Shown: positions 7,253 through 15,141 of the stretch, piece after piece
Layout: every line of letters begins with the position of its first letter
How positions within the stretch are numbered: the stretch's first letter is position 1
Origin: an uncultured Clostridia bacterium
GTDB taxonomy: Bacteria; Bacillota; Clostridia; Oscillospirales; Ruminococcaceae
Length of the DNA stretch: 32,935 nt
Assembly: GCA_948465665.1 (NCBI GenBank)
Contig: CAOJXI010000004.1
Coordinates: 1-32,935, forward strand
Direction of reading: 5' to 3'
Translations under genes and position numbers: made by a program
The notes under the pieces: model-generated
What the model was told of the DNA's origin: nothing
What the model saw: only the letters and a program-made list of their open reading frames with translations
The model's database searches: none

Positions 7253-8155
7253 TTACATATCTTCCCGCAAAAACCGGAACAATTCCTCCTGTGTCTGGAA
7301 CAGGTCATAATCCCCTGTTAGTTTTCCTGGGTAATGATATAAAGCCCCGTTTTCCTCCTTTTGTCCCAGGATAGAGATTAACTCTTGTTCCCCATAGGTT
7401 TTGGCATACTCTGCAAAAGCCCTCACGCGGGGTTTTTCCAGCATGGGATAGCCGCAGGGGTATTTCTCACATTCCCAGCAGTTTTCTTTTCCGTCCCCTT
7501 TACAGCAGGAATAGCTTTTGCACCAGTCTTTTCCCTTGCAGCCGTCGTTCCGGCATCCCGCGCAGCCCTTATTTTCGCTGCATACGCAGCAGGCAAGGCC
7601 GCAATACGCCATTCCCTTTGCCGGGTCAAAAAAATTCCCTCTGGAACGTTCGTAATACCCCATTCCTGAACGGAATGTTTCAGAAGGCACAAAACCATAC
7701 TTTTCCAGCAGGGGGATACGTCCAGGGGTATTGTCCGCCTTTACTTTCAAACTCCCTGCCCCAAAATCCCGTATCATCTGTAAAACCACAAGGCGGAGCA
7801 GTTCTTCTATGTAACATTCCTTTTCATAGCGGGATGCAATATCTATCCGCAGCACCCCGGTTTCCCCGCCGAAAATTTCCATTGTACCAATGGCGCGGTT
7901 TTCTTTTTTGGGGATGACGGCAAACCGTACATAGTACCCCTTTTGGTATTCCGCAAGCCAAAAGCGGATACATCCTTCCATCTGTTCTATGGAGGTGTAA
8001 TAAAAGTCGCTGGTACAGTTGTCGGTGTTAGCCTTTGAAACGGCTTCCCTGTCTGAATAACATTCCAAAAGGGATTCAGCATCTTCCAGCCTTACCAGAC
8101 GCAGGCGGAAATCCGGCGTTTCATATTCCGGGCAGTGTTTGTATATGTCCATCAT
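7253..8155 (-). CDS. GNAT acetyltransferase fused to a Cys-rich DUF3795 domain
   Basis: Residues 14-170 form a RimJ/RimL-like GNAT domain: FRLRLVRLEDAESLLECY, RAIGTMEIFGG, and an LLEKYGFVPSE-type end with a GMGYYER tail. From about residue 180 a second domain starts AYCGLACCVCSENKGCAGC and holds many cysteines (about 182-235), ending with a helical segment. That domain matches DUF3795, usually a small stand-alone zinc-finger-like protein. Donor is presumably acetyl-CoA; the acceptor is unknown. Two adjacent ATGs (8155 and 8152) follow AAGGAGC. The cysteine cluster may bind metal or sense redox state. Confidence 0.85.
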   Translation of the reverse strand: MMDIYKHCPEYETPDFRLRLVRLEDAESLLECYSDREAVSKANTDNCTSDFYYTSIEQMEGCIRFWLAEYQKGYYVRFAVIPKKENRAIGTMEIFGGETGVLRIDIASRYEKECYIEELLRLVVLQMIRDFGAGSLKVKADNTPGRIPLLEKYGFVPSETFRSGMGYYERSRGNFFDPAKGMAYCGLACCVCSENKGCAGCRNDGCKGKDWCKSYSCCKGDGKENCWECEKYPCGYPMLEKPRVRAFAEYAKTYGEQELISILGQKEENGALYHYPGKLTGDYDLFQTQEELFRFLREDM

Positions 8156-8304
8156 TCCTGCTCCTTATTTTTGTAATGTGCTGTAATTTTCTATATGGTT
8201 ATTATAATGCTTAAACATATGTTCTGTCAATAGGCAAAAAATATTGCCATTTTCCTTTTTAAAATAACTTTAACCATGAGAATTTAATAGGATATTTATA
8301 TTAC

Positions 8305-8348
8305 TCTACGGAGCGTAGATTGACCGCATATCTTTATCAATATATACT
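8305..8348 (+). promoter_or_regulatory. Strong promoter with an activator-like inverted repeat
   Basis: TTGACC (8320-8325) and TATACT (8343-8348) are exactly 17 bases apart. Directly upstream, abutting the -35, is the inverted repeat TCTACG-GAG-CGTAGA (8305-8319). MerR-family sites use similar arms but normally sit between -35 and -10, so this placement fits an upstream activator or a repressor touching the -35. It drives the flavodoxin-like gene. Confidence 0.7.
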
Positions 8349-8391
8349 CAAATAGGATTCCCAAAATATATTGAAAGAAGTGGTTATATCA

Positions 8392-9063
8392 ATGAAAATT
8401 ACAGTATTCAATGGAAGCCCAGCAGGTGCAGGCAGCGCCACCAATGTAATTGCATCAGCATTTCTTCGCGGGGCACAACGCGCCGGAGCAGAAACCCATA
8501 ATATTTTTCTTTCTGAGAAGGATGTCGAGCAGTGCAAAGGCTGTTTTGTCTGTTGGTTTAAAACTCCTGGAAAGTGTGTCTTGAACGACGATATGGCGGA
8601 ATTGATAAAGCTGTACAATTCATCAGAGGTTGTTTGTTTTGCAACGCCTGTATATACATGGAATATGACGGCGTTGATGAAAAATTTTGTTGACCGGCTT
8701 GCCCCTTTGAAAAGCCCGAAAATAACAGAACAGGACGGGGATTTTGACCTTGCTGATGCCAAGGCAAAAACACAAAACTTTATAGTCATTTCAAACTGCG
8801 GTTTCCCTGGGGAAAATAATTTCAAAGTAATGAAGACTGTTTTTGAATGTTGCAGCCCATGCCTTGAAATTTATAGGAACTGCGGGAAGCTTTTGAAAAG
8901 CCAGAATCCATCTGTAGCCCCCTCTGTCTGCGAATATCTAAATGTTGTTGAACAGGCAGGTTTTGAAATGGCGCAGAACCTTAGCGTCTCTGAGGAAACA
9001 AGAATAAAACTTGAAATGCCCCTGATGCCGGTTATGGATTATGTAAAGTTTTTGGGGATGTAG
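8392..9063 (+). CDS. Flavodoxin-fold NAD(P)H-dependent FMN reductase-like protein
   Basis: The 223-residue protein begins MKITVFNGSPAGAGSATN, the FMN-phosphate loop of the NADPH-dependent FMN reductase/iron-sulfur flavoprotein group. CKGCFVCWFKTPGKC (near residues 46-60) is a cysteine cluster of the kind that binds Fe-S in that group, followed by the flavin loop FATPVYTWNMTALMKNFVDR. The C-terminal third (about 140-223) carries a further cysteine pair (ECCSPC). It likely moves electrons to small acceptors or helps with oxidative stress. The ATG at 8392 is preferred over TTG 8371, since the conserved fold begins at this methionine. It stands alone behind its own promoter. Confidence 0.88.
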   Translation: MKITVFNGSPAGAGSATNVIASAFLRGAQRAGAETHNIFLSEKDVEQCKGCFVCWFKTPGKCVLNDDMAELIKLYNSSEVVCFATPVYTWNMTALMKNFVDRLAPLKSPKITEQDGDFDLADAKAKTQNFIVISNCGFPGENNFKVMKTVFECCSPCLEIYRNCGKLLKSQNPSVAPSVCEYLNVVEQAGFEMAQNLSVSEETRIKLEMPLMPVMDYVKFLGM

Positions 9064-9112
9064 GTATTCGCCCCTGTTAAGCATATCCTATGTAAAGTAT
9101 CAGCAGGAAATT

Positions 9113-10189
9113 TTATTCTCCACCAAAATCCTCAAGATTCAGCTCCATTTTATAGTAGAAATCAATATCGCTGATTATTAGGTTTATAGATTGTTCATCA
9201 AGCTGCAGCAGCCAATCCTTCATCTCATTAATAGTTATAATTTCTTCAAAAGCCTTTTTATATTGCTCTTTGATAACTACCATGCCGCCGGATTTTGTTT
9301 CAATATACTGTTCAACTTCTTGTTCTACTAATTGCTTGCTCTTCAAGGTCTTGATTACAAAGCTAATTGGAAAATGTAAAACCTTGTCAACATCTAAAAG
9401 ATATTTATCGTAATTATCTATCTCTGTCACTTGGAAGAACCGTCCTATCGGGCGCATTACGAAGTCAATCCCGCCATCATTTGCGTTTGTCCTTCCAGTT
9501 TTAAAAAGCTGCATATATTCCTCGTGGATCTCTTCGGCTGTTAGGCCAATGTAAATTTTCTGCGTTTTATAATGATGCTTTAAGATAGCAAAAGATATAA
9601 TTTCAAATATGCGGGCTTCGGAATCTTCTGTCAACAAACTGCTGATTTGAAGCTTTTTCTCATCTATATTGGCAGATTGCCCTATCGATGCAAGGACGGT
9701 CAGCAGTGTATGGTCTTTTTTCATCAATAGGCTGACATACTTCTCTATAATTTCTTTTGCAGCCCGGCTAATATCCTGTCCCCGTATATACAGGAAATCA
9801 ATGTGCAGGGCATATTTTCCGCCATTTATGATAATAAGATCTTTATCTGTATGGACTTTATTTCGGAATTCCCCATTTACCCTGCTGTTTAAAGCATGGT
9901 TTTGGAGCCTGCTTCCCCCATACAATCCTCGGTAGAAAGCAAACAGCTTTGTATATTCATATCCCTCAAACTTCTTATACTCATTAGGATTATTAAAGAA
10001 ATCCTCAACATAAAAATTTAAAATCGAATAGATGGCATAATAATTTGCCAAGCTCCGCCTTGTCTTTGCTGTTCCATGGATTGCCCCTGATTTTTTGTCC
10101 AAATATTGAATCAGCAAACTTTCTGTGTATATTTGCTGGGCTTGGCCTGGAAAGTGCTTTTCCAAAATTTCCTGTACAAAGCTTTCCAT
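9113..10189 (-). CDS. Type II restriction endonuclease (predicted ATGCAT specificity)
   Basis: The 358-residue protein ends the R-M operon, starting two bases after the methylase stop. Seen directly: EARIFEIISFAILK (residues 191-204) and DGGIDFVMRPIGRFFQVTE (Asp238/Asp242, Gln253, Glu256), a plausible PD-(D/E)xK-type core with a deviating QVTE in place of ExK. No family name is assigned from sequence alone; the call rests on this motif and the intimate pairing with a DNA methylase. Specificity should follow the methylase, so an ATGCAT cutter is inferred. The gene is AT-rich compared with its surroundings, in keeping with transfer. Confidence 0.75.
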   Translation of the reverse strand: MESFVQEILEKHFPGQAQQIYTESLLIQYLDKKSGAIHGTAKTRRSLANYYAIYSILNFYVEDFFNNPNEYKKFEGYEYTKLFAFYRGLYGGSRLQNHALNSRVNGEFRNKVHTDKDLIIINGGKYALHIDFLYIRGQDISRAAKEIIEKYVSLLMKKDHTLLTVLASIGQSANIDEKKLQISSLLTEDSEARIFEIISFAILKHHYKTQKIYIGLTAEEIHEEYMQLFKTGRTNANDGGIDFVMRPIGRFFQVTEIDNYDKYLLDVDKVLHFPISFVIKTLKSKQLVEQEVEQYIETKSGGMVVIKEQYKKAFEEIITINEMKDWLLQLDEQSINLIISDIDFYYKMELNLEDFGGE

Positions 10190-10191
10190 TT

Positions 10192-11145
10192 TTAGTCCCT
10201 CACATATTTCGATTTAGCAGTTGTCTTTCGCCTTTTTATCTTTTCTATGCTTTCACCCTGATATATGCTGGCAATTCCAGTTCTCCGTAAGCCAATTTTA
10301 AAGTATTCTTCGTTAATATCAATCCCGATAGCCCTGCGGTTCAAATTGACGGCTACAGCCGACGTGGTAAAACTTCCCGCAAATGGATCTAGTATAAGAT
10401 CCCCCTCATTTGAAGATGCCTTAATAATCCTCTCCAGTAAAGATTCCGGCTTCTGTGTTGGGTGATTTTCATATTCTTCCATTTTAAAACGGACACGTGA
10501 AAAATTCCATACATTACCTGGAACCTTCTGTGCATGATAGGGCTGGGGCGGGTCTTTCCTGTAATCTATGAGTTTTCGTTGGGCACCGGTTTTGGCTTCC
10601 ACTAAAATGTCCTGCCCATTGAAGGTATATTGTGAAGCCGGGGATTTAGCCACCATTAAAATAGGCTCATATAGTGAACCAAACATTTTCTTTGATTGAA
10701 CACCAGAACTATCGTATGTCCATACTATTCTGCAAAGGACATGATACTTTTGGCTCATATAGATATCAAGATAAGGCATATGCTGGGTTGCTGTCATAAA
10801 ATACAAAGTGCCGCTGTCTTTTAGTACGCGCATACACTCATCAAGCCATATTCTGCACCAGGCAATATAATCCTCAACCGTGTCCCATTTATCATGGTTG
10901 TTGCCAAAGTTTTTTCCAATGTTATATGGTGCATCTGCAAAAATTAAATCAATGACGCTGGATTTTACTTTTTTCAGGACACTGACAGAATCTCCCAAAA
11001 TCGCAAGTGAGTTTTTATTTTGTTCTTGGATCATGCCATCAGTTGTAATAAAGATATCATTAAAATTATCTTCAAATAATTGGGAAGTCTGTTTTGGAAC
11101 CGCTGCGCCTGTTCCAATATAATCAAATAAAGTTTGCTGGTACAT
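10192..11145 (-). CDS. YhdJ-like beta-class DNA adenine methyltransferase
   Basis: This S-adenosylmethionine-dependent methylase has motifs in beta-class order: catalytic motif IV near the N terminus (DLIFADAPYN, Asp71-Tyr74, with DAPY instead of DPPY), then a target-recognition middle with TYDSSGVQSKKMFGSLYEP, HPTQKP (228-233), and the AdoMet motif DPFAGSFTT (253-261) near the C terminus. From memory it matches E. coli YhdJ (M.EcoKII, ATGCAT) through long stretches such as VEAKTGAQRKLIDYRKDPPQ, so N6-adenine methylation of ATGCAT is the best guess. It precedes the endonuclease gene. GAAGAAAGGA supports the ATG at 11145. Confidence 0.9.
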   Translation of the reverse strand: MYQQTLFDYIGTGAAVPKQTSQLFEDNFNDIFITTDGMIQEQNKNSLAILGDSVSVLKKVKSSVIDLIFADAPYNIGKNFGNNHDKWDTVEDYIAWCRIWLDECMRVLKDSGTLYFMTATQHMPYLDIYMSQKYHVLCRIVWTYDSSGVQSKKMFGSLYEPILMVAKSPASQYTFNGQDILVEAKTGAQRKLIDYRKDPPQPYHAQKVPGNVWNFSRVRFKMEEYENHPTQKPESLLERIIKASSNEGDLILDPFAGSFTTSAVAVNLNRRAIGIDINEEYFKIGLRRTGIASIYQGESIEKIKRRKTTAKSKYVRD

Positions 11146-11178
11146 ATTAATCCTTTCTTCAAATCATGTTCCACAAAC

Positions 11179-11415
11179 TTAAATTACCCGCAAAGGTATA
11201 ACTAAGGTTGCAGCAGAGCTGTATACCCTGCCCCCTAAATAACAGTTGTTTTTAAGAGCAAAACCCCATTCCCGCCCTCTTTTCCAGTCAATGTCCAGTA
11301 GTAAAAATACGCGGTACCGTTTGCCATTGTACGCTGTCGGGGCAAAACAATAAAAACAGCGCTGCCCTGCGCGCCCAATGAAAGGCAGGCTCATTCTCAG
11401 CCTTGGAGATAACAT
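11179..11415 (-). CDS. Doubtful small open frame in the gap before the methylase
   Basis: This 78-codon frame starts at an ATG preceded by AGGGCGA and encodes a basic, aromatic-rich product (CFYCFAPTAYNG, IDWKRGREWGFAL) unlike any family I can name. It lies between the DIP1984 gene and the methylase, on the same strand as both. The composition and the lack of a good ribosome site make it more likely a decayed or non-coding remnant than a working gene. Nothing else was seen in the 300-base gap (11146-11445). Confidence 0.25.
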   Translation of the reverse strand: MLSPRLRMSLPFIGRAGQRCFYCFAPTAYNGKRYRVFLLLDIDWKRGREWGFALKNNCYLGGRVYSSAATLVIPLRVI

Positions 11416-11445
11416 TCGCCCTGAAAAATACCGCTTGCTCTTTGT

Positions 11446-11898
11446 TTAGTTTAATTCTGTCTGCCAGTTGGCCTGCTGGATAGCGCTGTCAATCTGCCGC
11501 AGTTCCTTAGAAAGCTCATCTGTCTGCTTTTGGATCGCCTTTACATCAACTGCCCGCAAAATCTTAATTTCGTTCATGGACATCCTCTGGGTTATGCTGC
11601 TGGCCTGATCCAGCAAAGAACGGTATGCTCCGATTTTCAACGTCAGGCAGTCCCGCCGGGCAATTAACTCCGTCAGGCTTTTGCCTCCTGCCTTTGTTTC
11701 GCAGTTGGTGAGGTTAATCCTCACAATCAGTTCTTCCAGATGTTCTATACACCCGTCAAGCTCCTTCATCAGCTCTGCAGGGTCTTCTGCGGTTTTTTCG
11801 CCCTCCTGAACAGTGGCGTTCATTTCAAGGCGGTTCCTCAACTGCGCAATTTTCCGGTTTAAGTCTGCCCTTTCCTGTAAGGCTTCCGCTAATTTCAT
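11446..11898 (-). CDS. DIP1984/septicolysin-like coiled-coil protein
   Basis: The 150-residue product begins MKLAEALQERADLNRKIAQL and is nearly all helical, with EGEKTAEDPAELMKELDG, LIVRINLTNCET and SMNEIKILRAVDV in the order typical of the DIP1984 family. Its cellular role is unknown; some relatives are named septicolysin, but no secretion signal or pore motif is visible. The ATG at 11898 follows GGGGGTGAATAAT and is preferred to an ATG ten codons earlier. A TTGCAA-16-TATAAT promoter lies upstream and diverges from that of the lipoprotein gene. Confidence 0.85.
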   Translation of the reverse strand: MKLAEALQERADLNRKIAQLRNRLEMNATVQEGEKTAEDPAELMKELDGCIEHLEELIVRINLTNCETKAGGKSLTELIARRDCLTLKIGAYRSLLDQASSITQRMSMNEIKILRAVDVKAIQKQTDELSKELRQIDSAIQQANWQTELN

Positions 11899-11936
11899 AT
11901 TATTCACCCCCATTAAATTTAATATCATTAATCTAT

Positions 11937-12007
11937 ATTATAACATGAAAATTTCCCTTTGCAATCCGCTTTGAAAAATTGACTTCCATTTTTATCTATG
12001 CTACACT
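11937..12007. promoter_or_regulatory. Divergent promoter pair
   Basis: Minus strand: TTGCAA (11964-11959), 16 bases, TATAAT (11942-11937), driving the DIP1984 gene. Plus strand: TTGACT (11979-11984), 17 bases, TACACT (12002-12007), driving the lipoprotein gene. The two -35 boxes are 14 bases apart, so polymerase binding could interfere. Confidence 0.65.
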
Positions 12008-12045
12008 GATAGCAGCCATAATAATGAATATGGACAGGGAAAGGT

Positions 12046-13302
12046 ATGGGTATGGGGAAAAGGACAAAACAAATTGCATCAATGCTTTTCATATCCGTTT
12101 TATTCCTGCTGGCTGGATGCGGCAAAGGGTATATGGACAGCCGCAGGGAAATAGGCCGCATATATAAAGCCGCTGAACAGTTTGCAGAAAGCAGGGCATC
12201 GGCTTATATTTCTGAAAAATATGGAATCCCCGCCGTTCCCCAGGGATACTGGGTACAGGCAAATTATGATTTGTACTCGCCTAATACCAATCCTAATGTG
12301 GTTGTTTTTATGGTTTATGCAGATAAAAAGTTTTGCGTGGGGGTTCATGTGGATAATGAAACAATCCTCTGGGACAACTACCAAAGAGAGGAGATTGAAG
12401 CGGCCCTCCAAGAGTATTTAATAAATTTGTATTCCCTGCCCCAGCCATATACAATAAAAACAGGGTTCCGTCTGAACAATATTCCCAATTACAAATCTTC
12501 CATTCCGGCTGAATGGAAAGCTAAGGGTTATGATCATTCAAATATGGTTGACTTCTATTTTAACGGGCAGTCGGCAGAAGAACTGCTTTCCCAGATTGGC
12601 AGCCTAGAGTATTTTGTTTCTTATCTGTCCCTGGATCGTTCCTTGGATGAAATAGATTTTAGAGCAGAAGACTGGCCGGTAAGCAGGGATGGTTATATTT
12701 CCTGGAATTTCCGCCGGTATGCTTCCCCGGAGGCCGGGCCTGTGGATACAGGGATAGACCATCCCAATATTGCCGGATACCCGCGTTTCAGGGAATGGCT
12801 GCATACTGTCCTCGAACTTAAAGGCTCTGGTGAACCGGAATTGTCCAAGGATTATTTTGAATTCCATACAGCACAGGCAGAAGGGATAACGTTCATTACA
12901 ATACTTCCCCATGAAATGGAGGATATCCTGTGCACCAGTGAAGGAGAGGATGTGTGGGCGCTTGACCCTGGAAACGGCAATATACAAACTTATCGGTTGG
13001 TTTCCAGCCTGTTTGAAGTGACGGAAAAGGCCCCTGACAGCTATTATATTGCAGCAATGTCCGTCCCCGCTGCCTTTACAGAACAATATGAAAACCCTTT
13101 GTATATCCTCAGCAGGAACAGGGAAACCGGAAAAATAATGGCAGCGGCTTATATTTCTTCACAGGAAGAACTGGACAGCCTGCCGGAGACAGAGCATAAC
13201 AGGGACTATAAAATCTGTATTAATGGCGTAAAGGGCATGACCAAGGGGGTTCAATATGCAGTAGCAGAAAGGTTAGAAGCTTCAGGGGAGAAAAAGTTAT
13301 GA
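12046..13302 (+). CDS. Uncharacterised lipoprotein
   Basis: The N terminus has a basic stretch, a hydrophobic helix and the lipobox LLAGC, so it should be exported and lipid-anchored. The remaining 390 residues are soluble and rich in aromatic and acidic residues; no known domain was recognised. The ATG at 12046 or 12052 (MGK) follows GGGAAAGG. The stop overlaps the next start as ATGA, and a SUKH gene follows, so the three genes probably form one unit. Function cannot be assigned. Confidence 0.75.
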   Translation: MGMGKRTKQIASMLFISVLFLLAGCGKGYMDSRREIGRIYKAAEQFAESRASAYISEKYGIPAVPQGYWVQANYDLYSPNTNPNVVVFMVYADKKFCVGVHVDNETILWDNYQREEIEAALQEYLINLYSLPQPYTIKTGFRLNNIPNYKSSIPAEWKAKGYDHSNMVDFYFNGQSAEELLSQIGSLEYFVSYLSLDRSLDEIDFRAEDWPVSRDGYISWNFRRYASPEAGPVDTGIDHPNIAGYPRFREWLHTVLELKGSGEPELSKDYFEFHTAQAEGITFITILPHEMEDILCTSEGEDVWALDPGNGNIQTYRLVSSLFEVTEKAPDSYYIAAMSVPAAFTEQYENPLYILSRNRETGKIMAAAYISSQEELDSLPETEHNRDYKICINGVKGMTKGVQYAVAERLEASGEKKL

Positions 13303-13649
13303 ACCGAAAACGGATTACACGTATTATTTTTTTGCTGGCAGCGGCGTTGATTTTTGTATTCCTGTATCGGAGCTGTTACCCGTTCTTTGGTTATGCAGAG
13401 GAGGAGGTTTATACATCGCCGGAAGGGACGAATACAATCATTGTTAAATACGATCTTGTCTGCCGTCCCGATGTGTTTAAAAAAGGACTTTTATGGGATA
13501 AAAAGATATGGGATTATCCTGGCAGCGGTTTTATGGAAACCGTCCATTTTGGCGTAGAGTGGCTGTCGGAAAACCAAATCCTGCTTACTTACGACGATGT
13601 AACCCATGACGAATATGATGAGGAATATGTCATTGACATACCAGGATAA
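13299..13649 (+). CDS. Small membrane-anchored or secreted hypothetical protein
   Basis: The 116-residue product has an N-terminal membrane helix (about residues 7-24, IIFLLAAALIFVFLYRSC) and an extracytoplasmic domain with YTSPEGTNTIIVKYD and WLSENQILLTYDD, resembling small exported proteins that display a beta-rich domain with the 'SPEG' turn (DUF5412-like, tentative). It overlaps the lipoprotein stop by four bases (ATGA), which indicates translational coupling. Confidence 0.7.
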   Translation: MNRKRITRIIFLLAAALIFVFLYRSCYPFFGYAEEEVYTSPEGTNTIIVKYDLVCRPDVFKKGLLWDKKIWDYPGSGFMETVHFGVEWLSENQILLTYDDVTHDEYDEEYVIDIPG

Positions 13650-13676
13650 TCCCAGAAAATATTGGGGGTTTGAATT

Positions 13677-14231
13677 TTGGATACAGCTGAGTTTATGAAG
13701 GATTTTTTTGAACGGTATTACAGGAAGCTGTCAAAGGAATACAAGGGTGCGCTGGAGCTTCCAGATGTTCCAAAAGAAATGTGGGCGGATGGGGCAGATC
13801 CCAAGTCCGAATGGAAACCGTGGAAACTCATCCCCGCAGCAATAAGCGATCAGGAGATAGAGGAACTTGAAAGGGACTTGGAAGTAAAGCTTCCCAGCAT
13901 GGTAAAAAGTTTTTTAACGACCTATTTTCACTTATTTGACGACCCGGTTGGCAGGAATTCAAGCGAAGATCACTTTGAAGGGATGAAAGACGCATGGAAC
14001 CCGCTGCTTGTAAAAGCGGGGTATCTGCCGTTTGCCTGGGATGAGGACTGTTATATCCGTTGTTTTGATTTGGCAAATATGCCTGATGAGGATCAATGCA
14101 AAATCTGCCAGATTGACCATGAAATCCTGTTCAGCTTTGACGAAGAATCAGAAATCAGCCGGAAGGAAATAGAACAGGAAATGAAGGTTATTGCAAATAA
14201 CTTTAAAGAATATCTGGAGAACCTGCTGTAG
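13677..14231 (+). CDS. SMI1/KNR4 (SUKH) family protein
   Basis: The pattern ISDQEIEELERDLEVKLPSMVKSFLTTY (about residues 55-83) is the SUKH signature: a first helix, then a 'lP..y..Fl' segment. The later YLPFAWDEDCYIRCFDL fits the 'g.G..f.iDl' region. SUKH proteins often neutralise polymorphic toxins, but many are orphan. No toxin gene is visible here. The start is the TTG at 13677, 7-8 bases after TTGGGGGT; an ATG at 13695 is the alternative. It follows the lipoprotein pair by 27 bases. Confidence 0.75.
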   Translation: MDTAEFMKDFFERYYRKLSKEYKGALELPDVPKEMWADGADPKSEWKPWKLIPAAISDQEIEELERDLEVKLPSMVKSFLTTYFHLFDDPVGRNSSEDHFEGMKDAWNPLLVKAGYLPFAWDEDCYIRCFDLANMPDEDQCKICQIDHEILFSFDEESEISRKEIEQEMKVIANNFKEYLENLL

Positions 14232-14281
14232 AAAAACTGATAGGTTCAAAAGATTTCCCAGAAAATAAAGGAGGAAAAACA

Positions 14282-14785
14282 ATGTACCGGGAAATGCGCC
14301 GAAAAAAACAGATGCTGTCTGATGAAGAAAGCATCTCCGTCCTTCAAAAATGCACATCAGGGGTTCTTGCAGTATTGGGAGACGACGGATATCCATATGC
14401 CGTCCCGCTAAGCTACGTATACGACGAAGAGACGAATAAAATCTACTTCCACAGCGCTAAGGCGGGACATAAAATTGACGCCGTAAGGAAAATGGACAAG
14501 GTTTCATTCTGCGTTGTTGAACAGGATTTAATTGTCCCGGAAAGGTTTACTACATATTACCGGAGCGTTATTGCATTTGGAAGGATGCGGATCATTGAAA
14601 GCGGGGAGCAGCGGCAGACCGCGATCAATAAACTGATCACCAGGTATTCCCCCAATGAAAGCAGCGAGAATATACAGAAAGAAATTAATACTGCTTCCCA
14701 ATTTTATATTATGGAGATGTCCATTGAACACATGACCGGCAAAGAGGCAATAGAACTTGTGAGGGAGAAACAGGAAAAGGGCTGA
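14282..14785 (+). CDS. Split-barrel flavoprotein, NimA-like (pyridoxamine 5'-phosphate oxidase family)
   Basis: MYREMRRKKQMLSDEES and GVLAVLGDDGYPYAVPLSYVYD are typical of the NimA/Pyridox_ox_2 group, followed by IYFHSAKAGHKIDAVR and VSFCVVEQD. The length of 167 residues is usual. Such proteins bind FMN (or haem in some cases), and some reduce nitroimidazole drugs, but substrate cannot be told from sequence. The ATG at 14282 follows AAAGGAGGAAAAAC. It is probably the last gene of its unit, since an imperfect terminator follows. Confidence 0.88.
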   Translation: MYREMRRKKQMLSDEESISVLQKCTSGVLAVLGDDGYPYAVPLSYVYDEETNKIYFHSAKAGHKIDAVRKMDKVSFCVVEQDLIVPERFTTYYRSVIAFGRMRIIESGEQRQTAINKLITRYSPNESSENIQKEINTASQFYIMEMSIEHMTGKEAIELVREKQEKG

Positions 14786-14802
14786 AACACTGCCAAGACA
14801 AA

Positions 14803-14839
14803 AGCCCGCCCACCCTGATAACAGGTTGAGCGGGTTTTT
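14803..14839 (+). terminator. Terminator after the NimA-like gene
   Basis: CCCGC at the left arm pairs with GCGGG at the right (about 11 of 13 positions pair, 14805-14817 with 14822-14834), with a four-base loop, then TTTTT (14835-14839). It also separates this unit from the convergent MerR-like gene. Confidence 0.65.
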
Positions 14840-14862
14840 AGCTTGAAAGGCTGTAGAAGTTT

Positions 14863-15129
14863 TTACTTTTCAGACTGTGACAGGATAAGTTTTATTTCCG
14901 GGATAGTCCTGCCCTGCTGCCGCAATTCTTTGATTCGCTGGATCTGTGATATTGTTTCCTGACGTTTATACCGCCTTGTCAGGTTTTCGCCAGCCTGTTC
15001 AAAATGCAGCATACCCTCCTCGGTATAAAACTTTAACGTGCTGTACCGGACATCTGTCAGCCTGACAAGTTCGCCGATTGTAACATAGTCAGCCGTTTGG
15101 ATTGCTTCTAAACTTCTTTGTCTGGATAT
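14863..15129 (-). CDS. MerR-like HTH protein with an apparent AUA start
   Basis: The frame reads ISRQRSLEAIQTADYVTIGE and on through LVRLTDVRYSTLKFYTEEGM, RRY and IKELRQQGRTIPEIKLIL, giving 88 residues that match a minimal MerR winged HTH with no effector domain. The only sensible initiation site is ATA at 15129-15127: it lies 6-7 bases after AAGGAGGG, which overlaps the stop of the GPP34-like gene, and the frame has a stop five codons further upstream. No ATG, GTG or TTG occurs in that stretch; the first ATG is in EEGML, after the recognition helix. The start is either a true AUA, a mutated ATG, or a sequence error. It is probably co-transcribed with the gene upstream and may regulate it. 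Confidence 0.7.
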   Translation of the reverse strand: MSRQRSLEAIQTADYVTIGELVRLTDVRYSTLKFYTEEGMLHFEQAGENLTRRYKRQETISQIQRIKELRQQGRTIPEIKLILSQSEK

Positions 15130-15141
15130 GTCTAACCCTCC

